The notes under the pieces: model-generated | Databases searched by the model: none | What the model was told of the DNA's origin: nothing | The model's input: the letters and a program-made list of their open reading frames with translations, nothing else | Translations under genes and position numbers: made by a program | Part shown: piece by piece, positions 22,016 through 29,603 of the stretch | Position numbering within the stretch: the stretch's first letter is position 1 | Layout: each line of letters opens with the position of its first letter | Source of the DNA: Erwinia sp. HDF1-3R | Lineage (GTDB): Bacteria; Pseudomonadota; Gammaproteobacteria; Enterobacterales; Enterobacteriaceae | Assembly: GCF_039621855.1 (NCBI RefSeq) | Contig: NZ_CP155071.1 | Location: 2,480,001-2,544,000 of the forward strand | DNA: 64,000 bases | Reading direction: 5' to 3'

Positions 22016-23313
22016 AAAAGCTTTTTATCCAGTTCTATCTGCTGCTGTTCGTCTGCTTTCTGGTGATGGCGATGCTGGTTGGCCTGGTCTACAAATTTAC
22101 CGCCGAGCGGGCCGGTCGCGAGTCGATGGATGATTTGATGAAAAGCTCGCTCTATCTGATGCGCAGTGAGCTGCGGGAGATCCCGCCGCGCGACTGGAAC
22201 AAGACCATTGATAATCTGGAGCTGAACCTGTCGTTTAAGCTGCATATTGAGCCGATGAGCAAATATCAGCTCGATCCGACTACCCTGCGCCGCCTGCGCG
22301 CCGGTGAAATCGTGGCGCTGGATGATGAATACACCTTTTTGCAGCATATTCCACGCAGCCATTACGTGCTGGCCGTCGGCCCTATCCCCTATCTCTTTTT
22401 CCTGCATGAGATGCGCATTCTGGACATTGTGCTGCTGGCCTTCATCGGCATTTCGCTGGCGCTGCCGGTGTTTATCTGGATGCGGCCACACTGGAAAGAC
22501 ATGCTGCGGCTGGAGTCGGCCGCACAGCGCTTTGGTCAGGGGCATCTGGATGAACGCATCCATTTCGACAGCGCCTCCAGCCTGTTGAGGCTCGGCGTGG
22601 CCTTTAACCAGATGGCGGATAACATCAACACGCTGGTTGCCAGTAAGAAGCAGCTGATTGACGGGATTGCCCATGAGCTGCGCACGCCGCTGGTGCGGCT
22701 GCGCTACCGGCTGGAGATGAGCGATAATCTGACCGATGCCGAGGCGTCGGCGCTAAATCGCGATATTGGCCAGCTGGAAGCGCTGATCGAGGAGCTGCTG
22801 ACCTACGCGCGGCTCGATCGTCCAAAGGTGGATTTAAATTTGCAGTCGCTGGATCTCGCTGAGTGGCTGGCTGAACGTCTTGATGATATTCGATCCGTTC
22901 ATCCTGAGGTGGAGATTGAGCTGGATACGCCACAGCGGCAAAACCACGGCGTGGCTGATGCCCGCCTGATGGAGCGCGTTCTGGATAACCTGGTGAATAA
23001 CGCGCTGCGCTATGCCGGTCAGCGTCTGCGCGTCGGGCTGTGGTTTGACGGCAATACCGCCTGTCTGCAGGTAGAGGATGACGGTCCCGGTATTCCTCCT
23101 GACGAACGGGAGCGGGTATTTGAACCCTTTGTCCGCCTTGATCCCAGCCGCGACCGCGCGACGGGCGGCTGTGGCCTTGGGCTGGCTATCGTGCACTCGG
23201 TCGCACAGGCATTTGGCGGCTACGTGGTGATTGATGCCAGCCCACTTGGCGGCGCCAGCGTTCGCTTTTGCTGGCCCGTTGATCTACCCTTATCGCCTCC
23301 CCGCGCTGCCTGA
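22012..23313 (+). CDS. rstB: Two-component sensor histidine kinase RstB
   Basis: The inner-membrane kinase partner of RstA, 433 residues. Two membrane helices (about 5-27 and 136-157) flank a small periplasmic sensor. A HAMP segment, the phosphorylation motif IAHELRTPLVRLR with His221, the N-box NLVNNALRYA, and G-boxes DDGPGIPPDER and GGCGLGLAIV follow. The start overlaps rstA by four bases, so the two are translationally coupled. Confidence 0.96.
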   Translation: MKKLFIQFYLLLFVCFLVMAMLVGLVYKFTAERAGRESMDDLMKSSLYLMRSELREIPPRDWNKTIDNLELNLSFKLHIEPMSKYQLDPTTLRRLRAGEIVALDDEYTFLQHIPRSHYVLAVGPIPYLFFLHEMRILDIVLLAFIGISLALPVFIWMRPHWKDMLRLESAAQRFGQGHLDERIHFDSASSLLRLGVAFNQMADNINTLVASKKQLIDGIAHELRTPLVRLRYRLEMSDNLTDAEASALNRDIGQLEALIEELLTYARLDRPKVDLNLQSLDLAEWLAERLDDIRSVHPEVEIELDTPQRQNHGVADARLMERVLDNLVNNALRYAGQRLRVGLWFDGNTACLQVEDDGPGIPPDERERVFEPFVRLDPSRDRATGGCGLGLAIVHSVAQAFGGYVVIDASPLGGASVRFCWPVDLPLSPPRAA

Positions 23314-23340
23314 CGGCGCCTGTTGATAGCAAGGAATCCC

Positions 23341-24831
23341 ATGTCCAGTGCCTATGAGAATCTGACAAAAACCTTTACCCGCCTCTCCCGCTTTGGCCAT
23401 CTTTCTGCCATCGCCGGATGGGATATGATGACCATGATGCCGCCGGGCGGCAGTGCCCCACGCGGTGCCGCACTGGCTGAGCTAAGCGTCCTTCAGCATG
23501 AAATCCTGACCGCAAAGCAGGTGGGGCAGTGGCTGGATGAGGCCGAACAGACCCCGCTCAACGATGTCGAACAGGCCAATCTGTTTGAGATGCGCCGTGC
23601 ATATCAGCAGGCCGCGCTGCTTCCCGCCTCACTGGTAGAGGCTAAATCCATCGCCGGTTCGCGCTGTGAACATGCCTGGCGTCAACAGCGTCCTGCCAAT
23701 GACTGGCAGGGTTTTGCTGAAAATTTACAGGAGGTGGTCAGGCTAAGCCGCGAGGAAGCTGAAATTCGCGCCCAGGCCAACGGCTGTTCCCGCTATGATG
23801 CGCTGCTGGATGTCTTTGAACCAGGTATGACCAGCGCCAAACTGGATAAAACCTTCGGCGACATCAAGAGCTGGCTGCCGGAACTGCTCCAGCGCATCGT
23901 TGAAAAACAGTCGCGGGAGCAGGTCGCGGTGCCGCCAGGCCCGTTCGCCGTCGAGTCGCAGAAGCACCTTGCTCTGGCAGTAATGAAACAGCTGGGCTTC
24001 GATTTCAACGCTGGCCGCCTGGATGTAAGCAGTCATCCCTTCTGTGGCGGCGTTCCCGAAGACGTTCGCATTACCACCCGCTACAACGAAAACGAGTTTA
24101 TCAGCGCGATGATGGGCGTGATCCACGAAACCGGTCACGCACGCTACGAGCAAAATCTGCCGAAGCAGTGGGCAGGTCAGCCGGTCGCCCTCGCCCGCTC
24201 AACCGCTATCCACGAGTCGCAGAGCCTGTTTTTTGAGAAACAGCTGGGACGCAGTGCCGAGTTTCTCAGCCTGCTGCTGCCACACGTTAAGCAGCTGCTG
24301 GGTGACGGGCCTGCGCTGGAATCCGCAAACTTTATCGCCCTGAATCAGCGGGTGAAGCCGGGGTTGATTCGCGTCGATGCCGACGAGGTGAGCTATCCCG
24401 CCCACGTCATCCTGCGCTATGAGATTGAGCGTGCGCTGATTGCGGGTGAGGTTGAGGTCGGGGATATCCCGACCCTGTGGCAGGAAAAAATGCAGGCACT
24501 GCTGGGGCTGGATACCACAGGGAACTACCGTGACGGCTGTATGCAGGATATTCACTGGACCGATGGCGCCTTTGGCTACTTCCCCACCTATACGCTCGGC
24601 GCAATGTACGCGGCACAATTGTTCCAGGGCGTTAAAAAAGCCCTGCCGCAGGTGAGCGAGCTGATCCGCGAGGGCAACCTTCAGCCGGTATTTGACTGGC
24701 TTTCACAAAATATCTGGCAGCACGGCAGCCGTTTCAGTACCCGGCAGCTGATTGAAAATGCCACCGGAGAAGACCTTAACCCACGGTGGTTCCGTGAGCA
24801 TCTGGAAAATCGCTACCTGAACGGCCTCTGA
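23341..24831 (+). CDS. M32 family metallocarboxypeptidase (thermostable carboxypeptidase Taq type)
   Basis: A 496-residue cytoplasmic zinc carboxypeptidase. ATG 23341 has AAGGAA four bases upstream; an in-frame ATG/ATT at 23323 is less supported. The zinc motif IHETGHARYEQ gives His262, Glu263 and His266. The third ligand is in HESQS (Glu292), and the family sequences DVRITTRY (241-248) and HVILRYEIERALIAGE are present. The length matches M32 (about 500). It follows rstB by 27 bases and may share its transcript. The physiological peptide substrates are unknown. Confidence 0.94.
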   Translation: MSSAYENLTKTFTRLSRFGHLSAIAGWDMMTMMPPGGSAPRGAALAELSVLQHEILTAKQVGQWLDEAEQTPLNDVEQANLFEMRRAYQQAALLPASLVEAKSIAGSRCEHAWRQQRPANDWQGFAENLQEVVRLSREEAEIRAQANGCSRYDALLDVFEPGMTSAKLDKTFGDIKSWLPELLQRIVEKQSREQVAVPPGPFAVESQKHLALAVMKQLGFDFNAGRLDVSSHPFCGGVPEDVRITTRYNENEFISAMMGVIHETGHARYEQNLPKQWAGQPVALARSTAIHESQSLFFEKQLGRSAEFLSLLLPHVKQLLGDGPALESANFIALNQRVKPGLIRVDADEVSYPAHVILRYEIERALIAGEVEVGDIPTLWQEKMQALLGLDTTGNYRDGCMQDIHWTDGAFGYFPTYTLGAMYAAQLFQGVKKALPQVSELIREGNLQPVFDWLSQNIWQHGSRFSTRQLIENATGEDLNPRWFREHLENRYLNGL

Positions 24832-24841
24832 GCCTTGAGTT

Positions 24842-24870
24842 AAGCGGCCACCGCAGTCGCGGTGCCGCTT
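24842..24870 (+). terminator. Hairpin terminator after the M32 peptidase gene
   Basis: AAGCGGCCACCGC pairs with GCGGTGCCGCTT with one bulged C, followed by TGTT. It lies between the convergent peptidase and TetR genes. Confidence 0.7.
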
Positions 24871-24879
24871 TGTTCGCCC

Positions 24880-25491
24880 TTATCGCCGAACCATTGCCAC
24901 TATTGTCAGACAGAGTTCCTGCTGCGCCTCATCGCGGGCGAGTTTACCGGATGAGACGTAGTAAGCCAGGCCGTTGGCCGCGCCGAATATCGCACACAGC
25001 GTCACTTTTTTAAGGCCCCCCGCGCGGTGAAAAGGTGCCAGCGCCAGACGGCACTTCTCAATATAGGCCTCTTCCGCATTCAGCCGCAGCGATTCCAGCT
25101 CCGGTGAGCCAAGCAGCGCCGCTTCCAGCCCGGGTATTTCACGCCCCTGCGCCAGAACACAGTCAATATGTGCGCTGGCGATAATCTGAGCTTTATCATC
25201 CAGTGTGTCATCGCTGGTAAACAGCGCCCGGTCGATCATGTCATTCTGCTTTTCCACAAATGCCAGATAGAGCGCGCCAAGCAGCGCCTGCCGGGTTTTA
25301 AAGTGGCTGTAAACCACAGGTTTTGATACTGCTGCTGATTCTGCAAGATGCCCAAGCGTTAATGCGTCCGTCCCTTCGCACTTAATAATCTGCCAGGCTC
25401 TGGAGATTAGCTGATTATAACGCTCTTCGCGGCTCCATCGCTGGCGGGTCTCCAGGGGCATTTCCGATCCTTTCGGGGTGCTGTCTGACAT
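24880..25491 (-). CDS. TetR/AcrR-family transcriptional regulator
   Basis: A TetR-type repressor of about 200 residues. The helix-turn-helix is AGTDALTLGHLAE-like text here reading CEGTDALTLGHLAESAAVSK followed by PVVYSHFKTRQALL. The C-terminal ligand domain has no recognisable specificity. The frame opens at 25575; ATG 25491 (MSDSTPKGSE) and ATG 25461 (MPLETRQRW, with GGAA just upstream) are both plausible starts. It is divergent from the NmrA-like gene and probably regulates it; TTATGTAC occurs twice in the intergenic segment as a possible operator element. Confidence 0.85.
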   Translation of the reverse strand: MSDSTPKGSEMPLETRQRWSREERYNQLISRAWQIIKCEGTDALTLGHLAESAAVSKPVVYSHFKTRQALLGALYLAFVEKQNDMIDRALFTSDDTLDDKAQIIASAHIDCVLAQGREIPGLEAALLGSPELESLRLNAEEAYIEKCRLALAPFHRAGGLKKVTLCAIFGAANGLAYYVSSGKLARDEAQQELCLTIVAMVRR

Positions 25492-25606
25492 AGTTATGTA
25501 CCAAAGGTAGATAATGTTCGCCTGTTTATGTACTCTTAGTATATAGCAACGACTGGCTAAGTTAAAACCATCCACCGTCTGACAAACCTTACTAAGGAGA
25601 CGAAAA

Positions 25607-26506
25607 ATGAGCAGGATATTAATCCTGGGCGCGACAGGAAATCTTGGACAGCTTGCAGCAGATGCGCTGGCCTCGGATCCCCAGGTAACGTTACGCGTCG
25701 CCAGCAGCCGCAGAAGTGGTTATGACCGTCTTAAAGCGCGTTTTCCCCATGCTGAAGTGGTCATCGCTGACTGGTACGATCGCGAGAGCCTTGTTAAGGC
25801 TATGCAGGGCGTTAACCGGGTTTTCGTCGCCACACCTGACTTTTACACCGATGAGCACCTCGTCACGCCTAACATAATTAGTGCGGCGCAGTCAGTTGGC
25901 GATATTGAGCAGATTGTCCGTCTGATCGCTATCCCGGATGGGTTGACCGCCGATCGGCTGTCGCCTGAATTCCTCGCGACGCGCTGTGGGGCAAATCTGC
26001 ACGTTATTGCTAAGCCGCTACTGGTAGCAAGCGGGCTTCCCGTCACCTTTCTGAACGTCCCCGCCTGGATCATGTTCAACCTCCCCTGGTTTCTCGCGCC
26101 GGAGGTGAAAAAACATCGTCAGCTTGCCATGCCTGCGGTTACCGATGCCTCCAGAATGTGGGTTTCTGAGGGTGATATCAGCGAGGTCGCCGCCAGGCTT
26201 CTGCGCGGTTCAGCTGAAGATCACATCGGTCGCGAGTACGTCCTTACCGCGGCCCAACGTTATAATTACCAGCAAATCGCCGGTATCCTCACTGAGGAAC
26301 TGGGAGAACAGGTAACCTTTGTGGATGAGGAAGGCCCGCTGCGTGAAATGATGGGGGACAAATTCGACACGCTGATGACCTATTTTCGTCATGAAACCCA
26401 GGCCTACGGTGAGGTTACCCATCATGAAACCGTTGTGGATCTTCTGGGGCGCCCACAGGTGACCGTGCAGGACTATATCAGGCACCATCGCCATCTCTTT
26501 ATCTGA
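25607..26506 (+). CDS. NmrA-like / atypical SDR NAD(P)-binding protein
   Basis: A 299-residue atypical short-chain dehydrogenase with the N-terminal dinucleotide motif LILGATGNLGQLAADAL, close to the quinone-oxidoreductase-like NmrA/HSCARG group. The C-terminal half matches the substrate domain of such proteins (GREYVLTAAQRYNYQQIAGI). It lacks a canonical YxxxK dyad, as this group usually does. AAGGAG lies eight bases before ATG 25607. The divergent TetR regulator suggests induction by a small molecule, perhaps a quinone or electrophile; this is inference. Confidence 0.8.
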   Translation: MSRILILGATGNLGQLAADALASDPQVTLRVASSRRSGYDRLKARFPHAEVVIADWYDRESLVKAMQGVNRVFVATPDFYTDEHLVTPNIISAAQSVGDIEQIVRLIAIPDGLTADRLSPEFLATRCGANLHVIAKPLLVASGLPVTFLNVPAWIMFNLPWFLAPEVKKHRQLAMPAVTDASRMWVSEGDISEVAARLLRGSAEDHIGREYVLTAAQRYNYQQIAGILTEELGEQVTFVDEEGPLREMMGDKFDTLMTYFRHETQAYGEVTHHETVVDLLGRPQVTVQDYIRHHRHLFI

Positions 26507-26608
26507 GACACCCAGTGAGGATGTAAGCCGGTGTTCTGTGGCGGCACAGAACAGGGTATACTACCCTTCTGCTTTCGCCTGCCGCCGCTAACCCCTACGC
26601 TGCCCTGG

Positions 26609-26644
26609 TACAATGCGTACAAGCCCGTTGTACAATCCGTTACA
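26609..26644 (+). promoter_or_regulatory. Paired RstA-like boxes in the asr promoter
   Basis: TACAATCCGTTACA (26631-26644) matches the RstA box TACATNTNGTTACA at 10 of 12 defined positions. A second copy, TACAATGCGTACAA (26609-26622), begins 22 bases upstream, two helical turns away. A TATAGT -10-like hexamer follows at about 26686. asr is a known RstA target in Escherichia coli under acid stress. Confidence 0.6.
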
Positions 26645-26748
26645 CGCCGATACCAATCACTCACTGAAAGCCTTCGTCCCTTCTCATATAGTTCTCCTAC
26701 CGGCCCCGCAGTGGGCTGACATGTGAACTAACATTTGAGGGTTTTGCA

Positions 26749-27312
26749 ATGAAAAAATTATTTGCTCTGGTTGTAGCCGCTGCAATGGGTATGTCTTCAG
26801 TTGCTTTCGCTGCTGAAACCACAACTGCTGCACCAGCCAGCACCACTACTACTGCTGCTTCAACGCCTGCTGCAACTACCGCTGCACCGGCTAAAACGAC
26901 TACCACGACTAAGCATCATAAAAAACACAAAAAAGCGGCTAAGAAAGCTGTAGCGCAGAAAGCTCAGGCTGCCAAAAAAGTTCACCACAAGAAAGTCGCT
27001 AAGAAAGCTGTAGCGCAGAAAGCTCAGGCTGCTAAAAAAGTGCACCACAAAAAAGTGGCTAAAAAATCTGTGGCGCAGAAAGCTCAGGCCGCTAAAAAAG
27101 TGCACCACAAAAAAGCGGCTCACAAAGCTGTAGCGCAGAAAGCTCAGGCTGCTAAAAAAGTTCACCACAAAAAAGCGGCTCACAAAGCTGTAGCGCAGAA
27201 AGCTCAGGCTGCTAAAAAAGTGCACCACAAAAAAGTGGCTCACAAAGCTGTAGCACAGAAAGCTCAGGCTGCTAAAAAAGTGCACCACAAAAAAGTCGCT
27301 AAAAAAGCGTAA
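26749..27312 (+). CDS. asr: Acid shock protein Asr, repeat-expanded
   Basis: A secreted, very basic low-complexity protein of 187 residues. A signal peptide ([20 protein letters not shown], cleaved after AFA) and an Ala/Thr-rich propeptide are followed by Lys/His/Ala repeats. Escherichia coli Asr is about 100 residues; the excess here is six tandem 20-residue units (60 bp each, 26941-27300) of the form [20 protein letters not shown]. Asr is induced at low pH, and its basic periplasmic tail may buffer or protect proteins. TGAGGG lies seven bases before ATG. A terminator follows. Confidence 0.95.
   Translation: MKKLFALVVAAAMGMSSVAFAAETTTAAPASTTTTAASTPAATTAAPAKTTTTTKHHKKHKKAAKKAVAQKAQAAKKVHHKKVAKKAVAQKAQAAKKVHHKKVAKKSVAQKAQAAKKVHHKKAAHKAVAQKAQAAKKVHHKKAAHKAVAQKAQAAKKVHHKKVAHKAVAQKAQAAKKVHHKKVAKKA
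26941..27300 (+). repeat. Six 60-bp in-frame tandem repeats within asr
   Basis: Six contiguous 60-bp units differ at only a few positions each, mainly alternating Val/Ala and Lys/His codons at unit junctions. In-frame length makes copy-number change tolerable. Confidence 0.95.
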
Positions 27313-27355
27313 TTTGTCGTGCGGGAGCCCGCTCCCACTCAATACTGACTCACTA

Positions 27356-27383
27356 AAACACCCGGATCCTCCGGGTGTTTCTT
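27356..27383 (+). terminator. Terminator after asr
   Basis: AAACACCCGGA pairs with TCCGGGTGTTT around a three-base loop and is followed by CTTTC. It sits between asr and the microprotein ydgU, allowing part of the transcription to read through. Confidence 0.85.
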
Positions 27384-27396
27384 TCTGGAGTATCGG

Positions 27397-27480
27397 ATGA
27401 TGATTCGTCGCTACTTATTCGAAATTATCCTGCTGACGATGATTGCCTGCGGTGTTGTTGCCGCCAGCTTCTATCTCTGA
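27397..27480 (+). CDS. ydgU: Small membrane protein YdgU
   Basis: A 27-residue single-helix membrane protein: a basic head MMIRRYLFE, a hydrophobic stretch to residue 27 and the end SFYL. CTGGAG lies upstream of the double ATG (27397/27400). Escherichia coli carries the microprotein gene ydgU at exactly this place, directly after asr. Function is unknown. Confidence 0.75.
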   Translation: MMIRRYLFEIILLTMIACGVVAASFYL

Positions 27481-27594
27481 CTCCTGTAGCGTGCTGATAT
27501 TCCAAATTAATTTCCCTTTTAAGCCACTATCCGTCTATAGTTACTACTGTTACGTGGTACTAACCTCACAATAATTCTCCATTCAGAGAGAGAC

Positions 27595-28404
27595 ATGCGC
27601 CTAACTGCTGCCTTTTTAATCGGATGTTTCGCCTTTTCGCTCTATGCCCACGCAGACGATGATGACGGGCTTAATGAAGCTGACGTCAAAACCCTCTTCT
27701 TCGGTAAAGACGATCGTAAACCCGTTGATAACGCTGCAAGCCAGCCGTGGGAAGCCATCGGCCAGCTCGAAACCGCCAGCGGTAACCTCTGTAGCGCCAC
27801 CCTTATTTCTGCCCACCTGGCCCTGACGGCCGGCCACTGTCTGCTGGCCCCGCCCGGTAAAATCGACAAAGCCGTCGCCCTGCGCTTTATTGCCAATGGC
27901 AAAGGCGGCTGGCGTTATGAGATCCACGATATCGAGGCGCGTGTCGATCCCGCCCTGGGTAAGAAACTGAAAGCAGATGGCGACGGGTGGATTGTTCCCT
28001 CTTCTGCCGCCCCCTACGACTTCGGGCTGATTATCCTGCATAATCCACCGTCCGGGATCACGCCGATTCCCCTCTTTGACGGCAGCCGTAGCGACCTGAC
28101 TGCCGCCCTGAAGCTGGATGAGCGTAAGGTGACGCAGGCAGGCTATCCCGAGGATCATCTCGACGCGCTTTATGCCCATACCGACTGCGCAGTCACCGGC
28201 TGGGCGCAGAAAAGCGTTCTGTCGCATCAGTGCGATACTCTGCCGGGGGATAGTGGCTCCCCGCTGTTGCTGAAGGTGAATAATGCCTGGCAGCTGATTG
28301 CCGTGCAGAGCTCTGCACCCGCGGCAAAAGACCGCTATCTTGCCGACAACCGCGCAATTGCCGTCACCGCTTTCCGCGACAGCCTTGAAGCACTGGCCCA
28401 GTAG
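27595..28404 (+). CDS. ydgD: Periplasmic trypsin-like serine protease YdgD
   Basis: A 269-residue S1-family protease with signal peptide ([20 protein letters not shown]). The full triad is visible: His81 in LTAGHC, Asp142 in YDFGLIIL, and Ser220 in [10 protein letters not shown]. The pair Cys66/Cys82 and a later pair suit the trypsin fold. The length matches Escherichia coli YdgD, which follows asr/ydgU in the same order. AGAGAGA lies before ATG 27595. The substrates are unknown. Confidence 0.93.
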   Translation: MRLTAAFLIGCFAFSLYAHADDDDGLNEADVKTLFFGKDDRKPVDNAASQPWEAIGQLETASGNLCSATLISAHLALTAGHCLLAPPGKIDKAVALRFIANGKGGWRYEIHDIEARVDPALGKKLKADGDGWIVPSSAAPYDFGLIILHNPPSGITPIPLFDGSRSDLTAALKLDERKVTQAGYPEDHLDALYAHTDCAVTGWAQKSVLSHQCDTLPGDSGSPLLLKVNNAWQLIAVQSSAPAAKDRYLADNRAIAVTAFRDSLEALAQ

Positions 28405-28415
28405 TGTGCATCAAT

Positions 28416-28446
28416 AAAAAAACCTCTCACATGAGAGGTTTTTTTT
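28416..28446. terminator. Bidirectional terminator between ydgD and the pectin lyase gene
   Basis: AAAAAAACCTCTC, an ACAT loop and GAGAGG with eight T residues form a strong stem with A- and T-tracts on its sides, suiting both convergent genes. Confidence 0.93.
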
Positions 28447-28527
28447 ACCTGCGGCTCTCTTTAACGGCATTTCGCCGTCTTTTGCTGAAGATAAGCTTAC
28501 GTTTACGGCGGGTGCCTGATGCGTTAG

Positions 28528-29463
28528 TTAGCCGCCAAATACCAGTCTGGCGCTCTGCGCACCGGCATATTCTGTCGTAAACTGTTTCGCCTCCTGCGCG
28601 GTTTTCACCACATAAGCGTAATTAGAGGAAGGCGTCCACTTGCTCGGCGGCGACGTTTTATTCGGCAGCGCCGGATAACTTCCGCTGTCGGTAAAGGTTC
28701 CGGTGCCTTTATCATCAAGCATGCCATTTTTTTCGCTTCCGGCACCAAAGTAATTCGCTTCGGAAACAATTTTTGCCCCGGTGGCAATAGTGAACCCCAG
28801 CGCGAAGTTATTAATATAGTTGTTGTAGAAATGAAAGTAACCGTACCTGGCCAGGCCGGGCGCACGGGTATAAACATTTTCAAAATGGCAGTGGCAGACG
28901 GTCAAATGCGGAAAGCCGTCATAACCCGTCTGGTCATCAGCCGGCCAGCCAAAAATCAAGCCATAGCGATGATTCTTAAACAGGCAGTTACTGACGGTCG
29001 CCCAGTCGGCTTTCGCGCCAATATACAGCAGCTTATCCGTGCTGTGGTCACTGTCGGCCCACTCATGACCTTCCCAGGTAACGTGGTCGATCCAGTATTT
29101 ATTACCATGGCTGAGATAGAGCTGAATATCATCGTTTTGGTTAATCTCACGGCTGTGCTGCAATACCAGATTCTGAAAAATAATATTCCCGGAGGCTTCC
29201 GTGCTGCGGAAATGAATATTATTAAGCGTGCGGTTTTCATACGAGCCAACGAGGGTTTTATTTGCCCCCAAATAAACTTTTGTCAGGCTGTCTGCCCGAA
29301 TATTACGGTTTAACACCACCACGCGCGGCGTTGTATCCTCCAGCGCCTTCTGCAACTGATCCAACGTTTCAACATAGACTACTGAACCTGCCCATCCACC
29401 GGTCACACCTTGTGCTTTAGCAAAACCGCTAATGCCCGCTAATTTGCTATCCGGATAACTCAT
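28528..29463 (-). CDS. pnl: Pectin lyase (PL1 family), no signal peptide
   Basis: A 311-residue right-handed beta-helix lyase closest to pectin lyase PnlA/Pnl of Pectobacterium (about 314 residues), which cleaves methylated pectin. Shared stretches include the start MxYPxxxLxGxxGFAKAxxVTGG, QNDDIQLYLSHG (109-120), WIDHVTW (124-130), and TRAPGLARYGYFH (199-211) with the PL1 Arg motif. As in PnlA there is no signal peptide, so export by the classical route is not evident. In Pectobacterium pnlA is induced by DNA damage. An inverted repeat overlies its upstream region. It ends 80 bases before a strong terminator. Confidence 0.85.
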   Translation of the reverse strand: MSYPDSKLAGISGFAKAQGVTGGWAGSVVYVETLDQLQKALEDTTPRVVVLNRNIRADSLTKVYLGANKTLVGSYENRTLNNIHFRSTEASGNIIFQNLVLQHSREINQNDDIQLYLSHGNKYWIDHVTWEGHEWADSDHSTDKLLYIGAKADWATVSNCLFKNHRYGLIFGWPADDQTGYDGFPHLTVCHCHFENVYTRAPGLARYGYFHFYNNYINNFALGFTIATGAKIVSEANYFGAGSEKNGMLDDKGTGTFTDSGSYPALPNKTSPPSKWTPSSNYAYVVKTAQEAKQFTTEYAGAQSARLVFGG

Positions 29464-29487
29464 ATTACTCTCCTTTCATTAATGGCC

Positions 29488-29509
29488 CCTAAGGGGGATC
29501 TCCCTTAAG
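29488..29509. promoter_or_regulatory. Inverted repeat upstream of the pectin lyase gene
   Basis: CCTAAGGG (29488-29495) and CCCTTAAG (29502-29509) form an inverted repeat 25-46 bases before the start codon, on top of the probable promoter or leader. It could be a regulator operator or an RNA hairpin. No LexA-type box is visible. Confidence 0.45.
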
Positions 29510-29581
29510 TTATAGCCCTAACGGTAGAGAGCAGGCCAGTTATTTCCCGCTTAATTGATTAATTTGACTTAACTAATTAAA

Positions 29582-29599
29582 CGCGACCCCGCAGGGTCG
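29582..29599 (-). terminator. Hairpin after hrpA
   Basis: GCGACCC and GGGTCGC pair around a four-base loop just beyond the hrpA stop and are followed on the minus strand by GTTTAATT. Confidence 0.65.
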
Positions 29600-29603
29600 C
29601 CGA

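Noticed and set aside
26860..27342. 160-residue minus-strand frame over asr
   Set aside because: It is the antisense image of the asr repeats (Phe/Ser-rich) without a start region.
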